Both the position numbers and the translations under genes were made by a program. Of a DNA stretch of 64,000 nucleotides, positions 45,437 to 57,325 are shown piece after piece. Within the stretch, counting starts at the first letter, position 1; every line of letters begins with the position of its first letter. The stretch comes from Hyaloperonospora brassicae (Eukaryota; Oomycota; Peronosporomycetes; Peronosporales; Peronosporaceae), in NCBI GenBank assembly GCA_947650285.1, contig CANTFL010001490.1, positions 1-64,000 of the forward strand, written 5' to 3'. The notes beneath the pieces were generated by a model that was not told the origin of the DNA, did no database searches, and saw nothing but the letters and a program-made list of their open reading frames with translations.

Positions 45437-48400
45437 CACAAGATAATTTATATCAATAAGATCTCTCAGGATATAATATTATATACGACCACTGAATCTC
45501 ACCTTCAATAAGATAAGGTCTGACTCATCGATTCGCTAGGACAGGCTTAACTTTATATAAGTTTGAATAACTGCGAGTGTGTAAAGGTTACGTGCTTTAA
45601 GGCCCAACTTTACTCCGTTTCATACGATTATTTTAGCTGTAGAAGATCATCATGTAAAAGTATAGATCCTAAGCTACCACAATCATCACGATACCAGACA
45701 CGCCATTGACACATGTATGAATTTTAGTATCGCTGACACAACATAATTTAGCATTTAATTTGCGCCTCGCAACTGCAATTGTACGAATATGCTGTCTCTT
45801 TGATAATAAGTATACAGACTTAGGATTTCAGGAGAACATTTTTAATAGCTTTACATAAATTAAACTAGAGTTGAAAGAACATAATGTAACTATCGACTAC
45901 CACTTCAGAAATGTATACATCACTATTCCCCAAAAAAATTACGTCCAATCCTCGCTCATTAAGTAGTCATAGCTCGATATGATGTGTTATGCTTATAAAT
46001 TGTCGTCACATACAATCAATGAGTCGCTATCACAGATAATGCCATTACGGATATTTATACGTGCTACCCCACGCACATCCTTCGAGACCTCGGCTCATCA
46101 TGTCTCAGACCCAGGCCAACGATATTTTTAAAACGCCTTTTAATCATAGCAATGAGTGTTGATCAACGAAGTACATTTGGAGCACTGTCAATCAATGAGC
46201 TTCGCCCTAGCCTTATCGATGTCCTCGACACCTTTTGATTCAATTAACTCTAAAAAAATTATTCTAAGCCTACTGACCAAAATAGATTATGCCTAGCTTC
46301 ACCACGGCTATTACTTTATTTCGAGGTGGTTTCATGAACCAACAAAAATCTGCTAGTATCGAGGCACATTGCACCTAATTCCTTCAATTACTAATCAATC
46401 CAAACGTCATGAACAGTGAAGCCATCATATCCATAAAATGAAAAACATAATGCGAGGAAGTCTAGAAAAGACAGCGTTCCGCGCTATTAAAGACCAGAAA
46501 CATCACTCCGTTATTATGATCGACCATTGCACACACGTTTTGAATGCCAAAGAAAACGCAATTGCCGTGCTATCTTGCGCTTACAGTGCCTCGGTATTCT
46601 GTAGACATCCTTATCGACAACACGTCGAGTATTTATCTCGTGATGTGGAAAATGTGTAAATTCTCCAATGGTTACAAAAATAAACCATACTAACTGTCGC
46701 GTTTACGACAAAAAAGCCAGGCTGGTTCAAACTTGCTGTGATTTAGGTCTCAGAGCTCTCAGAAAAGAATCATTACTCACAAAAACCCTCTTGAAAAAAA
46801 TACGGACTATGAATTTTCTCCAGAAGAACCCCCATCCCGCACCTGTGCAATTAGACGTCAAATGCACCCTATTGGACTTCTAATATGTGGAGAGTACTTG
46901 ACTCGCAGAAGCCTGACGTTGGTTTTGCAACGGACAACCTAGACACAGAGGTTTCGTGCGCTTACAGTGTCGACGAATGTCACCTTTGTTTCTATTAACT
47001 TGAGTCTCACATACATCGTTTCCATCAGCAATGGTAATGACGATAAGTTTTAGGTTATGGTTTACGATATGCTTATTGAAATTTATCCAGAAGAGAAAGG
47101 GTAGTATAAGTATATCCATTTACGCTAGCCCTACAGCAAGTCAGCGTTCTGTGCTTCAATCACCACCTCGGCGTAGTTACAGAGATGCACACGATATATG
47201 TCTATTCTCGAGACTCCAGTACAAACCTATAAAAACACGATCATGTGGATAGGTCGATTGAAGAAAATCGGGATTACATCGGCACATTCGTAAACCCAGG
47301 TCCACCACAGTCACATCGACCATCATTGTCGAAAAATTAACTTTTTATATTACATATATGATGCTCTCGACTCTTACTCATATTCCAATTAAATGATTTT
47401 TCTGACGGGTGGACAAGAAGCGCGTACGCTCTTATTATGCGTGATTAGGCAACTCAAATGCGCATAAACGCTTTAATATCAGCGAGACCATGAAGTAAAT
47501 ACATTTCACCATACAACCGCACGTAAGTGACCATACTTGCGCTTTTCGAAGGAGCTTATAACATCTAGCGATACATGCTAATGCGCCATATAGATCTTGA
47601 CGATATTAATATACAGGCTAGCTACTCGAAATAAAGGGATGTTTCTGTCTTTTGTTTACGGAGTAACGCTTGATGCTTCGTTTAAGAGTGCGCACCCGTA
47701 TTTCTTTTTTTGGTAAGAACGGAAAGCATTTTGGCATCTGCAGTCGTGCCTTGGACTCATCCAACCACAAATGACTCATAATGCAAAACTCCGCCAGGCG
47801 TGTGTTCACTACTTCCCGTGTCCAGCTACACAAAACAATTTACATGAGATGGGCATAAAAACTTCGATTAGCTATATAGGCGCAACCTAATGAGCCTCAG
47901 AAAGGTAATTGACTTGATCATCCTTACAGGATGTCAGAAATTACTGATCCATGCACAAGTTGACTCTGAGAACTATCATGTGTCGCTGGTATAACTCATC
48001 ATGTTTTCAGATAAATGCTTGAGCTCACTCATCAACTCAAATCTTAGAACAGGTAACTACTCGACGTTTAAGCTTGCTCAATAGACTGCAAGGTAAGCAT
48101 TATTAACCTTAAATAACCAAAAATCGGACCTTGTAATTCAGCTAAATTGCAAACTTTCTAGTCCTGGTTTAACGGACAACAAAAATCTATATTCAAGTTA
48201 ACAATAGTAAAAAAGCGCACATATATCCATTGTAAGCATCTAGATTAGACGACCTAATAAATTTATAATAGGGCATTTACCACATCTAAAATTGTGAACC
48301 GATGTTTTTACACCAATATATACATTAGGATGAGACCTGTTTAGGATGTTAAATGTGATGTTTTCTCAAAGAACATAATAAAACCTATTACGTATCTTTT

Positions 48401-51400
48401 TGTAGGCCAAAACGCCAAACCCCGCAACTCGTATTCAAATTATATTGTTTTACCTAGTTGGCATATCAGGGGGGGGAAAGGTACCCATACAGTGGATTCA
48501 CGATAACATTGTACACCGTCACATCCCAGATCACGTCAGAAATTTAGCACGGTAACCCGCCAGCGCCTCTACTAATACGTATCTTTGTTGGCGTCCTTCC
48601 GAATTTATTGATCAGAAACTCAACAAGAGGGTATCGGTTTGCCCCGGTAAGCCGAACGACGCCACCTCAATCAGCTATTGTAGCCGAATATGCCATATCT
48701 GTGAAAACGCGAACGAATCTCGCCAACTCTTTTGGTAATCAGGTAACTTAGACTTATCTTTTTTCCATCATATTAATAAAAAATGGCAATAATATTTTCG
48801 CTAGCACGGCAGTATCTTTGACTACGTGGCACGTAATTAAGATCGTGTTGCTAATCTGTATATTCGTCACACAAAGTTTAAAGTTGGCACTGGCGATCTC
48901 TCTAACACAATTCTGATCCAGGCACATCCGAACCGCTGCCGAAAATTATCGGCAGAAAATTATGTAGCTACGATTGTGCAACACCGCGTATCGACTTTTG
49001 ACTCTGTCGCTCAAATTTTATATAATATCATTTGACTTACCTCTTGAAGCCGAGCACGCATTACCTGCCATGTGGGATCAATATATATGGGATTACAACG
49101 ATGGCATCAAAGAAAAGCTGCATAATATTATTTGTAAGATGCTAGTGACACTGATCAAGGTAATGGGCATGGGTCCGAAATCTTTTCTTGTGACAATTAA
49201 TGTGGGCGGATGCATCGCAACTTATTAAATTTTACCGACAAAGCAGATTGATATTCGGGAACGTATTTCACACGAAAATATTAAGATCAAGTCTTCTAAA
49301 GCAACTAGGGTATCTTGTCAGCAGCCATCTTGCAATTTTGCTTCTATACTTCGCATTTTTAAAACAATATTTGTTGACGATCATTAGGTAAGTGTTGTGT
49401 TCTTACCGGTATACAACCGAACGGAATTGCCGAGAAATAACGGACATAATGACTTTTTATATACCCCTCAAAGTTGGTAGAAGGAGACGGTTACTAGTTT
49501 TAAAGTAGCTTCCTTGCATCCCTCGCATGCATGACTCCGCAGTTTGGCCAGTCGTGTTTACAATTTATAAGATCGAACTTTGACTGGAGCGTGATTTAAC
49601 ATATAAAAGACAATAATGTGATGACTCTCATACACAGCGAGTATAATCGGGAAGCTTCTTACACTCCACCGTATCTTTTGCGAAACGTACTAGTCCAATG
49701 GAATACATGTTGTGCTTTATCTACTACATGGGTCGTCATTTACAAGTGGAAGGCACTCGATAAGGTATTACAGCTTTATATATCAACAAATATATACCCT
49801 CGCCTGATACAGAGCAAGAGTAAAAGATGAAAGCCAAACGGGCGATTCGACATTACAAGGACAAACCGCTTTTATACAATTTACATTTGACGCACATAAA
49901 AACGAAATTTTAAGGGTCAGGTACCGATAATGCGAGCTCCAACGGAAATATAAATCTGACACATGAAAATGACAAGGTGTATTGTTTCGCAAAAAACGAA
50001 TTACGAAGTAAATAAATCCTGAAGCACTCCACTAATATGATGCACGCATGTATTTGACAGAATTAATAGTGTTTTCAGCGCACCCAAACCATTATTGATT
50101 CATATATAGTTTTTGAAGGCAACACACGGCATCATATATTGACGGCGATCGAGGGCCATATGTTTTTATGAAGTGAATCAGCTTCAGAAAGTCCTCCCCC
50201 AGCATTATGTGGATTTTTGAGAGCGATAGGCGTGTCATATATTGTGTCAGCGATCAGTTAGCGAAGAATGGTAGCCTATCATTAGTACCACATAATTGGT
50301 TCTTAATTCTACTATGAATGAATTACAAATTCGCAACAGAGTGGCTCAGCTAATATCGCATTATTATAGATCAAATCAATGTTGTATAGCATAAGACCCG
50401 GTGCGCGCCAAATCTAGATACGAGCCAGCACTAATTCTAAGACTACCAGCGCACGCCCTCTAGGTAAAAGCGGTGAGTCGTTGCACTCAGGCATGGTCAC
50501 CGCAGTAATGAACAAAACACTCAATGGCTATATGCGCCATCCATGGGGTAAAAGTTTATATAATCTTCACTACGGGGGATGATAGAGGACGAATTCCAAG
50601 ATGATACAGCCTAAAGTGGTTGCTTCGCATATAATCATCTCAGTGCCAATTCTCGTAGGAGAATATTTTCGATATGGGTGGAACGACTACCCGCGGGTCA
50701 GCTCAGATTAATCATTAGCACACTACGATAATTTATGAACCGTACAGATATCTGTGCGGTCGCGATCTGAAAACTTCGCGCAACCTGCGCACCGCTCTGT
50801 TTAACTTATCATCATGCGTGCATATACATGTCTCTCTGATAACTTTCCCTAGCTAACAAAATCCCTTCCCTCTATTTTAGGATTAGGCGTTCACTGAGAT
50901 CGTTTTAAGTTCGTTCAATAATTGTTATACATAACTTACAACTCATATCGAAGGGTCCAGAAAAAGCTTAAAGAGGAAAGATTGAACTAAATGTAGGGAT
51001 GGATTCTTATTTAAGCATTGCATCGTGGTGCTTAATGTGGGGCTGGACGTCGAATGTCACCATGCAGGCATCTGAATAGCTAGAACTTAGAACGGTGAAT
51101 TTCTTGGGCCAGAACAAGAAGGCAACAGGTACAACTTAAAAATGTGATCTACTCAAACTTAATCAATCTGTCTGCAACTGCCTTTTTCTCCCGTACAACT
51201 CCTTCTGTCCCATCTCCGCTTCCTGCACTTCGTCCAGATCCCTTGATCACTTAGCTCTGACCAAAAACTATCTTCTTCTTCGGCAGGGATAGTAGCTCCT
51301 CTAAAGCCAAAAGATTGCGGGGCGACAGAGGATTAAGCTTGTAATCTAGGTCCTGATTTAGACTTCTCTCTTTCTACTCGATTTCGTTATCTCCATCCAT

Positions 51401-52354
51401 GCCCTTCATTTCCTAACTTGACATGATAGAGTGGCAGATTTTTCAAAGATCCCGGTTTGGTTGAAGCTGCTTTTAATCGTGCTGGCCGAAATATCTGTCC
51501 AGGCAAAAAGGGACCAGATCAGGGCTATAAGCTGTTCATATTTGTGAACAATATCAATCTCCTCTTGTTTGTCGCGATCCAAAGCATGTTGGCGATGGTA
51601 GCACCGATTGCGTCTTTATGAAACGGTGATAAAGCCTACATTAATTAATTGGAATTTGCGGTTGTGTTGGGCGTAAGAATCTGAATTCTGACGTTTATCA
51701 GATGCAGTTCTAATACAATGTGGATAAACGCATTGTCTTTTGAAAGGAAATATTTTTGTTATTTATCTGAAAATACTTGTCAAAACTTTAAAATTAAATA
51801 TGTTTAAAAGTAGTAATAAAAGGCTGCAACAATATTTTCATAGCTTTTTTAACAACGAGAATTCATTCCTGAATTAGCTGCCCAGTCATCCTTTTTTCAC
51901 GTTGTGTCTATACTGTAATCTCAACAGTTTATCTGTATTCTTGTTAAAACACCGCGGTTCGTCTGTCTGGTCGATGAAGATGGCTGGAAATAATCGGACC
52001 CACCGTCATTTGTGGTAAAAGCTACAGTGTTGCGTAGCTGCATAAAATGTGCCAGCAGATAATTTTAAATTCGAAATATAAATACAAATGAAGAGTTTTG
52101 GCAGTGTATTTTTCGTGCGTTTCGACCACTGACTGGGCGATCGTACTATCCGGTTCCAATATATAACGATTCTGTCTAAGCTATATCAGCAAGCTGTCCC
52201 ATTATAGCCGATAGAAGGCACAAACAAACGAGTCTCATCCGTGTTGCTCATATAACATGGAAGTAATGCGATTGTATATTTCTTCAGCTCATATATGGCC
52301 TCGTTCAAAGATTCCATATTAATCGATCCCTTTTCCCATGGATGCGGATTGTAA

Positions 52355-53764
52355 GGTGATTGTGACGTTGCTAAACTTTTCGAGTCACCAGTAAAGCTGC
52401 TAGGGACTGCGGCGCAGGTGACTACGCTGATACTGAAGACTCGGCCCGAGTTTTTTGAACGCAGTGCGCCTCAAGTATTGCTCGCGGCTCGTACAGCGCT
52501 TGAGCGTCGTCTGCACGAGCTACAGGCAGTCGAAGACAGCGATGAGGTGCGCTGGCAGCCGACGTACCATATGTGCGTGACGGTCACCGCTTTCAGCGAC
52601 CATCTTGCTGGTCCATACGAAGCGTGGTTGGAAGAAGACAAGCCAACGACGAGCTTTTTGGATGCCGTAGTGCTACCGCTGCTACAGTACCCCCACGCAT
52701 GGGTGCGTCTTGGTGCCGCCCGGCTACTAACGTCGTACTTGCGTCGCCGCCTAGCAAGTACGCTTGCGTATGCAGCCCCGGTAAAACGTCTGCCGAGGGA
52801 CGTCGTCGAGCGCTTGTGCAATGGTGCAGCCTACCTGCAGCGCCCTGGTCGTCTGTTTGCTTGGGCCAGTGCGTTTTGCAAGTTGCTGGAAGCCCCGACA
52901 CTGAGTGATGAAGTGGCAAGCGAAGTGCTCATAGCACTACCGTTCTTGTGTGAAGCACTTGAGACCACTGACATTCCACAGGACGTGACTGCTGCAGTAG
53001 CTGCTGACACGGGTGTGACCGAGGAGGAAGATGCAGACCCAACTGTCGAACCTGAAGGAGAGGGCGAGGGCGTCAAGTCAGACGACAGCGCTGCAAGCAA
53101 AGCGAATGAAGGCGACGACGACGAGGAGTTGCAGCGTCGGGAAGCGCAAGAAAAGCACGATGAGCAAATGAAGGCCCGTACGCCGATGGGCTGGTTGCTC
53201 ACTCGACTGTCGTACATGGCTCGTGGCTCGCACTGCAGCAACGAAGTGCAAGTTGTCGTGTACAAGGTGTTTGCAGCACTGCTGCACCGCCACGACGCTG
53301 CGTTCGCCAAAAAGTACGTGGTGCAACTCATTAACCCGCTGTTCCGCTCAACGAGCAGGCTGGAAGAGCTCCAGATCCAACGAGAGCAAGAATTACTTCA
53401 GCTGCAGCGGACTCGCTACAAGGGTCGAGCAAGTGGTGCATCGCTGGCGTCTACGACCCCTTCAGAGAGCGCACTGCTGGCACAAGAGGTACTGCAGCTG
53501 TTGGAGCAAAAGCTAGGAGCGGCGCCATTCTTGGAGGCGTACGCGTTTGTGCAGCGGAAACTGGCCGCCCGTCGCGTTGCACGCAAACTTGAGCGTCGAG
53601 CCGAAGCCGTGTCCGACCCTTGTCACGCTGCTCAGCGACGCATGCAGAAGAACGAGCAGAAACGGCGTTCAAAGCAACTGCGCAAGCGCAAACACGCGGT
53701 ACTGAAAGGGTCGACGTCAGCAGCCGTGCGCCCGACAAAGGTGCTTCGTCCTGGTGCCGAGTAG
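52355..53764 (+). CDS. UTP20: UTP20-like protein, C-terminal fragment only
   Basis: Open for about 470 codons from just after a TAA at 52352-52354, without an ATG in a plausible place, so the 5' part is missing. The end matches the C-terminus of UTP20, a very large HEAT-repeat protein of the small-subunit processome that acts in the nucleolus on pre-18S rRNA. LGAAPFLEAYAFVQRKLAAR followed by RVARKLERR, and AVSDPCHAAQRRMQKNEQKR followed by a Lys/Arg tail, correspond to the conserved coiled basic end. The middle has HEAT-like helices and an acidic insert (about residues 215-265). The family is normally around 2,700 aa. Upstream DNA turns AT-rich at once, which suggests a rearrangement or a long upstream intron. 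The frame itself is undamaged. Confidence 0.72.
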   Translation, partial: GDCDVAKLFESPVKLLGTAAQVTTLILKTRPEFFERSAPQVLLAARTALERRLHELQAVEDSDEVRWQPTYHMCVTVTAFSDHLAGPYEAWLEEDKPTTSFLDAVVLPLLQYPHAWVRLGAARLLTSYLRRRLASTLAYAAPVKRLPRDVVERLCNGAAYLQRPGRLFAWASAFCKLLEAPTLSDEVASEVLIALPFLCEALETTDIPQDVTAAVAADTGVTEEEDADPTVEPEGEGEGVKSDDSAASKANEGDDDEELQRREAQEKHDEQMKARTPMGWLLTRLSYMARGSHCSNEVQVVVYKVFAALLHRHDAAFAKKYVVQLINPLFRSTSRLEELQIQREQELLQLQRTRYKGRASGASLASTTPSESALLAQEVLQLLEQKLGAAPFLEAYAFVQRKLAARRVARKLERRAEAVSDPCHAAQRRMQKNEQKRRSKQLRKRKHAVLKGSTSAAVRPTKVLRPGAE

Positions 53765-55641
53765 AACTTGCCATACATTGCTGCTGCTGCTGCTGGTGGC
53801 ACTTACCGATAGAGACTATTGCATGATCACCACGTATGTTTGACAGGCGTAGAGCCGGAAATTGTACACCACTTCAACATCTCGTGTCAAGTGCTCAGCT
53901 CAAACACAAGTTGACATCAAGTGCCATGCACCACTTGGTGACCTGGACCAGGAAACCATTCGTTGACGTGCTCACGTCACGACTAGCTGGGATACCTTGA
54001 CCGCCATATGGCGCACGGACAAACAGCTGCAGAGGATGAGACCGTTGCTTTGACGTTTGGGCAACTGCATTAGCGTTAGTTTCTTCGGTCCGCGATACGA
54101 ATCATCTGCATGTCTAGTCCGCTAGCAACGATAGTGTGGAAGAGCGTTATTAGACAATACCAGAACAATAGTTGACAGACCCACCTGCGCAAGTGGTCAG
54201 CAGCTACTGCGGAGCTCAGCTCATAGTTGACATAGTCGTGCATCCATAGCTAGATGAAGAACTTCGTGTTGCTCATCACTTGATGTCCCACATCAAGCAA
54301 GTTGGTGCTTTACCGACCTGCAGTGCGATGCATGACACTTCTTTGCGTGTTGGACGTCCGTTCGTGATTCGAATGAGCTGGAACAACGCAATGGGCGGAG
54401 TGTTGCAATCGCTACAAAACCATACAGCTGCTGTCGTTTGGTGTGCCACTACGCGGCGTAACGGGAATCGTCTGATTGAGGTGCACTATTGACAAGAGCC
54501 AGAGCGACGACATTGTGTTTGATGGTGACGTGAGCAGAGAGCACTGGGCGCCTTCGTTCGAAAAGGGTCCGGGAGCGAGTGCGGGGTCCAGTAATGCGCG
54601 TAGGATCCGACTGTAGCTTTGGAACGTCTGGCAAAACAGCCATATCTCGAGTTCGTAGCATGATGGAGCGGACTGGAGCGAAAGCGCAATACCACGTGGA
54701 GACTCGGACGTAGCACGTCCTTTTCCCAACACGAGAAGCCGCTGGAAATGGGCTTGTCGACATGGAGACAAGGGAATTCAGCCGTAAGAGCACAAGAGAG
54801 AGAGAGAGAGAGGGAAGAGCTGGAGGTGCTGAGATCGGGATGGTGATGCGACGACGAGATCGATGAGCATGCATAAAAAGGCAAGAAAACAAGAGCCTGC
54901 GACTGCAGCTGTACCTCAAGACGCCATGGGTCTATCGTCCGTCCGCCCGAGTACGTGTGATTGTGTGCGTGTTGCTTGCTCCGCCGTAGTCATTAGCTTC
55001 CCGCGTCCACTATCCCCAAACGGATTGTATTCCCTGTCGTCCACAAATTCGCACCGACTGTCTTGTCGTACGTACTTCATCGCCTTCGCCACGTACTTCA
55101 AAGTCTTCTCGTTTCGTGCATGGGTGACGTGCACTCACCGCCCGTTGGCCTCGTCTCTACACTTGAAATGCTCAAGAACGATGGGCACAGCGCTAAGCCG
55201 TTACAATCGATTGTCGAGTTATCGATAATTAATTGCATCGTCATATGCTAGAGTGGGTTTAATGTACACGGTTGCAGGAACCGGTTCGATTCTACATTTG
55301 AACAGATGGAGTTGGTGCGATGGGCCGCATATGCCTGCGATAAAAGATCTGCAAGATGTGGGTCGTCTCTAGCGGGGCATAGCTTCGACACAGGCTGGCC
55401 AGGGCCACCAACTTGTAACAATGCAAGGTCCTTACGGGACGACTCGAACGACTACACGATACATGCGTACGGTTCCAGTGCACCATATTGCAGAAGACCA
55501 CTTATAAGGATAGACTGCCGATTAGCGAGACTATGATCGACATTAATCCCGGATCTATCTACCTCCTATACACAATCGTTGATATAAAGTGTGCGTGCTT
55601 GTCGAGTGCTGGGCCAACAAGTAGCCCTTCTCTTCCTCCTT
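53765..55641. other. Single-copy DNA downstream of the UTP20 fragment, no gene recognised
   Basis: Contains a (TGC)5 run at 53779-53795 and a (GA)n run at about 54790-54815. Several frames of 70-150 codons occur on both strands, but none shows a domain or a promoter I trust. Confidence 0.5.
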
Positions 55642-55663
55642 CTCACTTCACATTTTGCTTCCT
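55642..55663 (+). promoter_or_regulatory. Oomycete Inr/FPR core promoter of the second secreted protein
   Basis: CTCACTTCACATTTTGCTTC fits the initiator (TCACTTC) plus flanking promoter region (CATTTTGC). It lies about 45-60 bp before the ATG at 55705. Confidence 0.65.
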
Positions 55664-55704
55664 AGTGCTTAAGCCCTCATCAGTTTCTTCATCACGGTAC
55701 AACG

Positions 55705-56475
55705 ATGCAGCGCCAATTCCTCCTCGTTGTGGCCCTAGTTATTCTTGCGCGCAGCAAAGCAGTCGCAAATAGCGCCGCGTCCGATCGACTTGTGCGGTCG
55801 TCGAATGCGACAACTCACCACTCTCCGCTGCCATCTTTCACGTTCGACAACTTGGCTGCAAAAGGCTTTCGCAAAGAGCAGTCGCGTCGATACTACAAGG
55901 ATGAGAACGAGGAATCAGCGGTATTCGATACCGCTGACGAGGCGCGAACGAAGCCCATCTCGCCGGCGCTTTCCAAGCTCGTGAGCAGCAAACCAAGCTT
56001 TGGATCCATTGGCGACAGGGCAGCTAAGGTCGTCCGCCGTATTGCAGACGCGAAGGGCCAGTATAGGGTTCTAGGTGTGCGCAAAACTGTCAAAAAACTT
56101 CCGGCTGCGAAAGCCGCAATTGATCGGAAAATAGCCGTTCGAGCCGCGAAGAATAAAGCCGCTCAAGTCGCTCGAGCCGCTGAAAAAAAAGTCGCCCATG
56201 GCGAGAAAGTTGGAACGAGCGCTATGAACCCCAACCTTGATAGAGGTAAGGTAGTCAATGTGCGTTATCCATCCATTAACCGATCCAAGGTTGAAAGATT
56301 CAACTCAAAGCTAGGGAAAGAGTTCGCCACGAACCCACGCAACAATAAGCTCAAAAGAGAAGGAACATCTTTCGACGACGCGTTTTGGCACGGAAGACTC
56401 AAAAGTGAGAAGAGCCATCGCGAGTATCGAGATTACTTGGTCAAGAAATGGAAAGCTGCACAGGGTCAAAAGTAG
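55705..56475 (+). CDS. Small secreted, strongly basic protein, candidate effector (256 aa)
   Basis: ATG at 55705, followed by a clear signal peptide (QRQFLLVVALVILARSKAVA). Near residues 53-56 KGFR, then DENEE at 66-70, could be a very degenerate RxLR/dEER pair. RLVR at 28-31 is another weak candidate. Residues about 105-170 are Ala/Lys/Arg-rich helices (AAKVVRRIADAKGQ, KNKAAQVARAAEKKVAHG) reminiscent of nucleic-acid-binding or nuclear proteins. The C-terminal part ends HREYRDYLVKKWKAA. There are no transmembrane segments after the signal and no frame damage. The oomycete core promoter and gene-sparse, repeat-rich setting fit an effector gene. The exact function is unknown, and it may be a secreted protein of another class. 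Confidence 0.65.
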   Translation: MQRQFLLVVALVILARSKAVANSAASDRLVRSSNATTHHSPLPSFTFDNLAAKGFRKEQSRRYYKDENEESAVFDTADEARTKPISPALSKLVSSKPSFGSIGDRAAKVVRRIADAKGQYRVLGVRKTVKKLPAAKAAIDRKIAVRAAKNKAAQVARAAEKKVAHGEKVGTSAMNPNLDRGKVVNVRYPSINRSKVERFNSKLGKEFATNPRNNKLKREGTSFDDAFWHGRLKSEKSHREYRDYLVKKWKAAQGQK

Positions 56476-56886
56476 ACACATTCGTACGTGGACATTCGGT
56501 AAGACAGCTCGGCTTCCTCGCTATCGATCACGGTGACTCGAAATTAGCGATAACAGCATATTTTCGATAATGCAATACACCTCGTTGATCCATGTTTCGC
56601 GTTCGCAGATATCGTAGCATCGTGTTGTTGCCGCGTTCGGTTTTGTGGCGATGTGGCACGTCATGTTCATAGTCTCCATTGTCGTGATCTTACGACTGTT
56701 CGACATCTTAGAGCCAATGCCATTCGTCGTGACAATGGTAATCACCTATGCACGTGATCGGTGTGAGCACGAAAGACGAACTTGCTGCCAACTATGCATT
56801 GTCTAGATTAATGCTTAGGCTCAGAGCGCGCTAAGAAGCGCCACCAAGAAGTGGCTAGAGCCACAGCTTTAGTTTACAATAATAAT
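56476..56886. other. Intergenic DNA between the secreted protein and element C
   Basis: About 410 bp without a recognised feature. Confidence 0.5.
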
Positions 56887-57281
56887 TGTAAAGGGGCAGC
56901 CCGTTACATGGAAATTGTCATTTGAGAGATAATGACAATAAAGAATATTATGTTGAATATTTTTTGAACAGTATCACCGATTATGGTGATATTGATGGGT
57001 CGACCAAAGAGTCTGCTCATTGGTTGATATCGTGATGATATCAACCCACCAATCGCCGCAAGACGTGCGCAATGAGTGGTGACGAGACGTCATCATACAT
57101 TCAGTTATATTAACATAATTGAATTAAGTCAAACGAAGAGACAGTGGTTAAAAGACTTAATCATATTAATATAACAGTTTTACTTTTTCCTTATCCTACG
57201 CTTCCTCGTTCGCCCCGTGTACGTCTGTCGGGGCACCCAAAACCCTTGCGTTAAGTTCACGCAAGGGTGTGCCCCGATACA
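56887..57281 (+). repeat. 5' LTR of element C
   Basis: 395 bp, TGTAAAGGGG to CCCGATACA. It contains TTGATATC/GATATCAA and several other small hairpins. The same family as the solo LTR at 14951-15340. Confidence 0.9.
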
Positions 57282-57283
57282 CC

Positions 57284-57301
57284 TGGCAGCACTTTGTAGT
57301 C
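57284..57301 (+). promoter_or_regulatory. tRNA primer-binding site of element C
   Basis: TGGCAGCACTTTGTAGTC starts two bases after the LTR. Confidence 0.65.
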
Positions 57302-57325
57302 CTTCCGAGGACCACAACTTCTAAC

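Larger units (their letters stand above)
44190..47480 (-). mobile_element. Strongly decayed element N-type copy
   Basis: 44205-44480 aligns with the RNase H and reverse transcriptase junction of element N (about 18945-19215 there), including GGCCTAGCCATATCTGCGTA against GGCCGAGCCATATCTGCGTA. At 47401-47470 TGACGGGTGGACAAGAAGCG is identical to gag near 22012. Same orientation and roughly the same spacing as in element N. The LTRs are not recognisable. Confidence 0.65.
39447..52354. other. AT-rich gene-free relic DNA
   Basis: About 13 kb with no long reading frame and much lower GC than the DNA on either side. Parts are decayed retrotransposon (44190-47480). A plus-strand frame of 113 codons from an ATG at 39552 has no recognisable domain. 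Near 51060-51640 the GC content rises somewhat but no gene can be named. The right edge at about 52350 is abrupt. Confidence 0.6.

Noticed and set aside
54449..54919. 156-codon minus-strand frame downstream of UTP20
   Set aside because: Low-complexity Ser/Leu run from a GA microsatellite, no domain, overlaps other equal-length frames.
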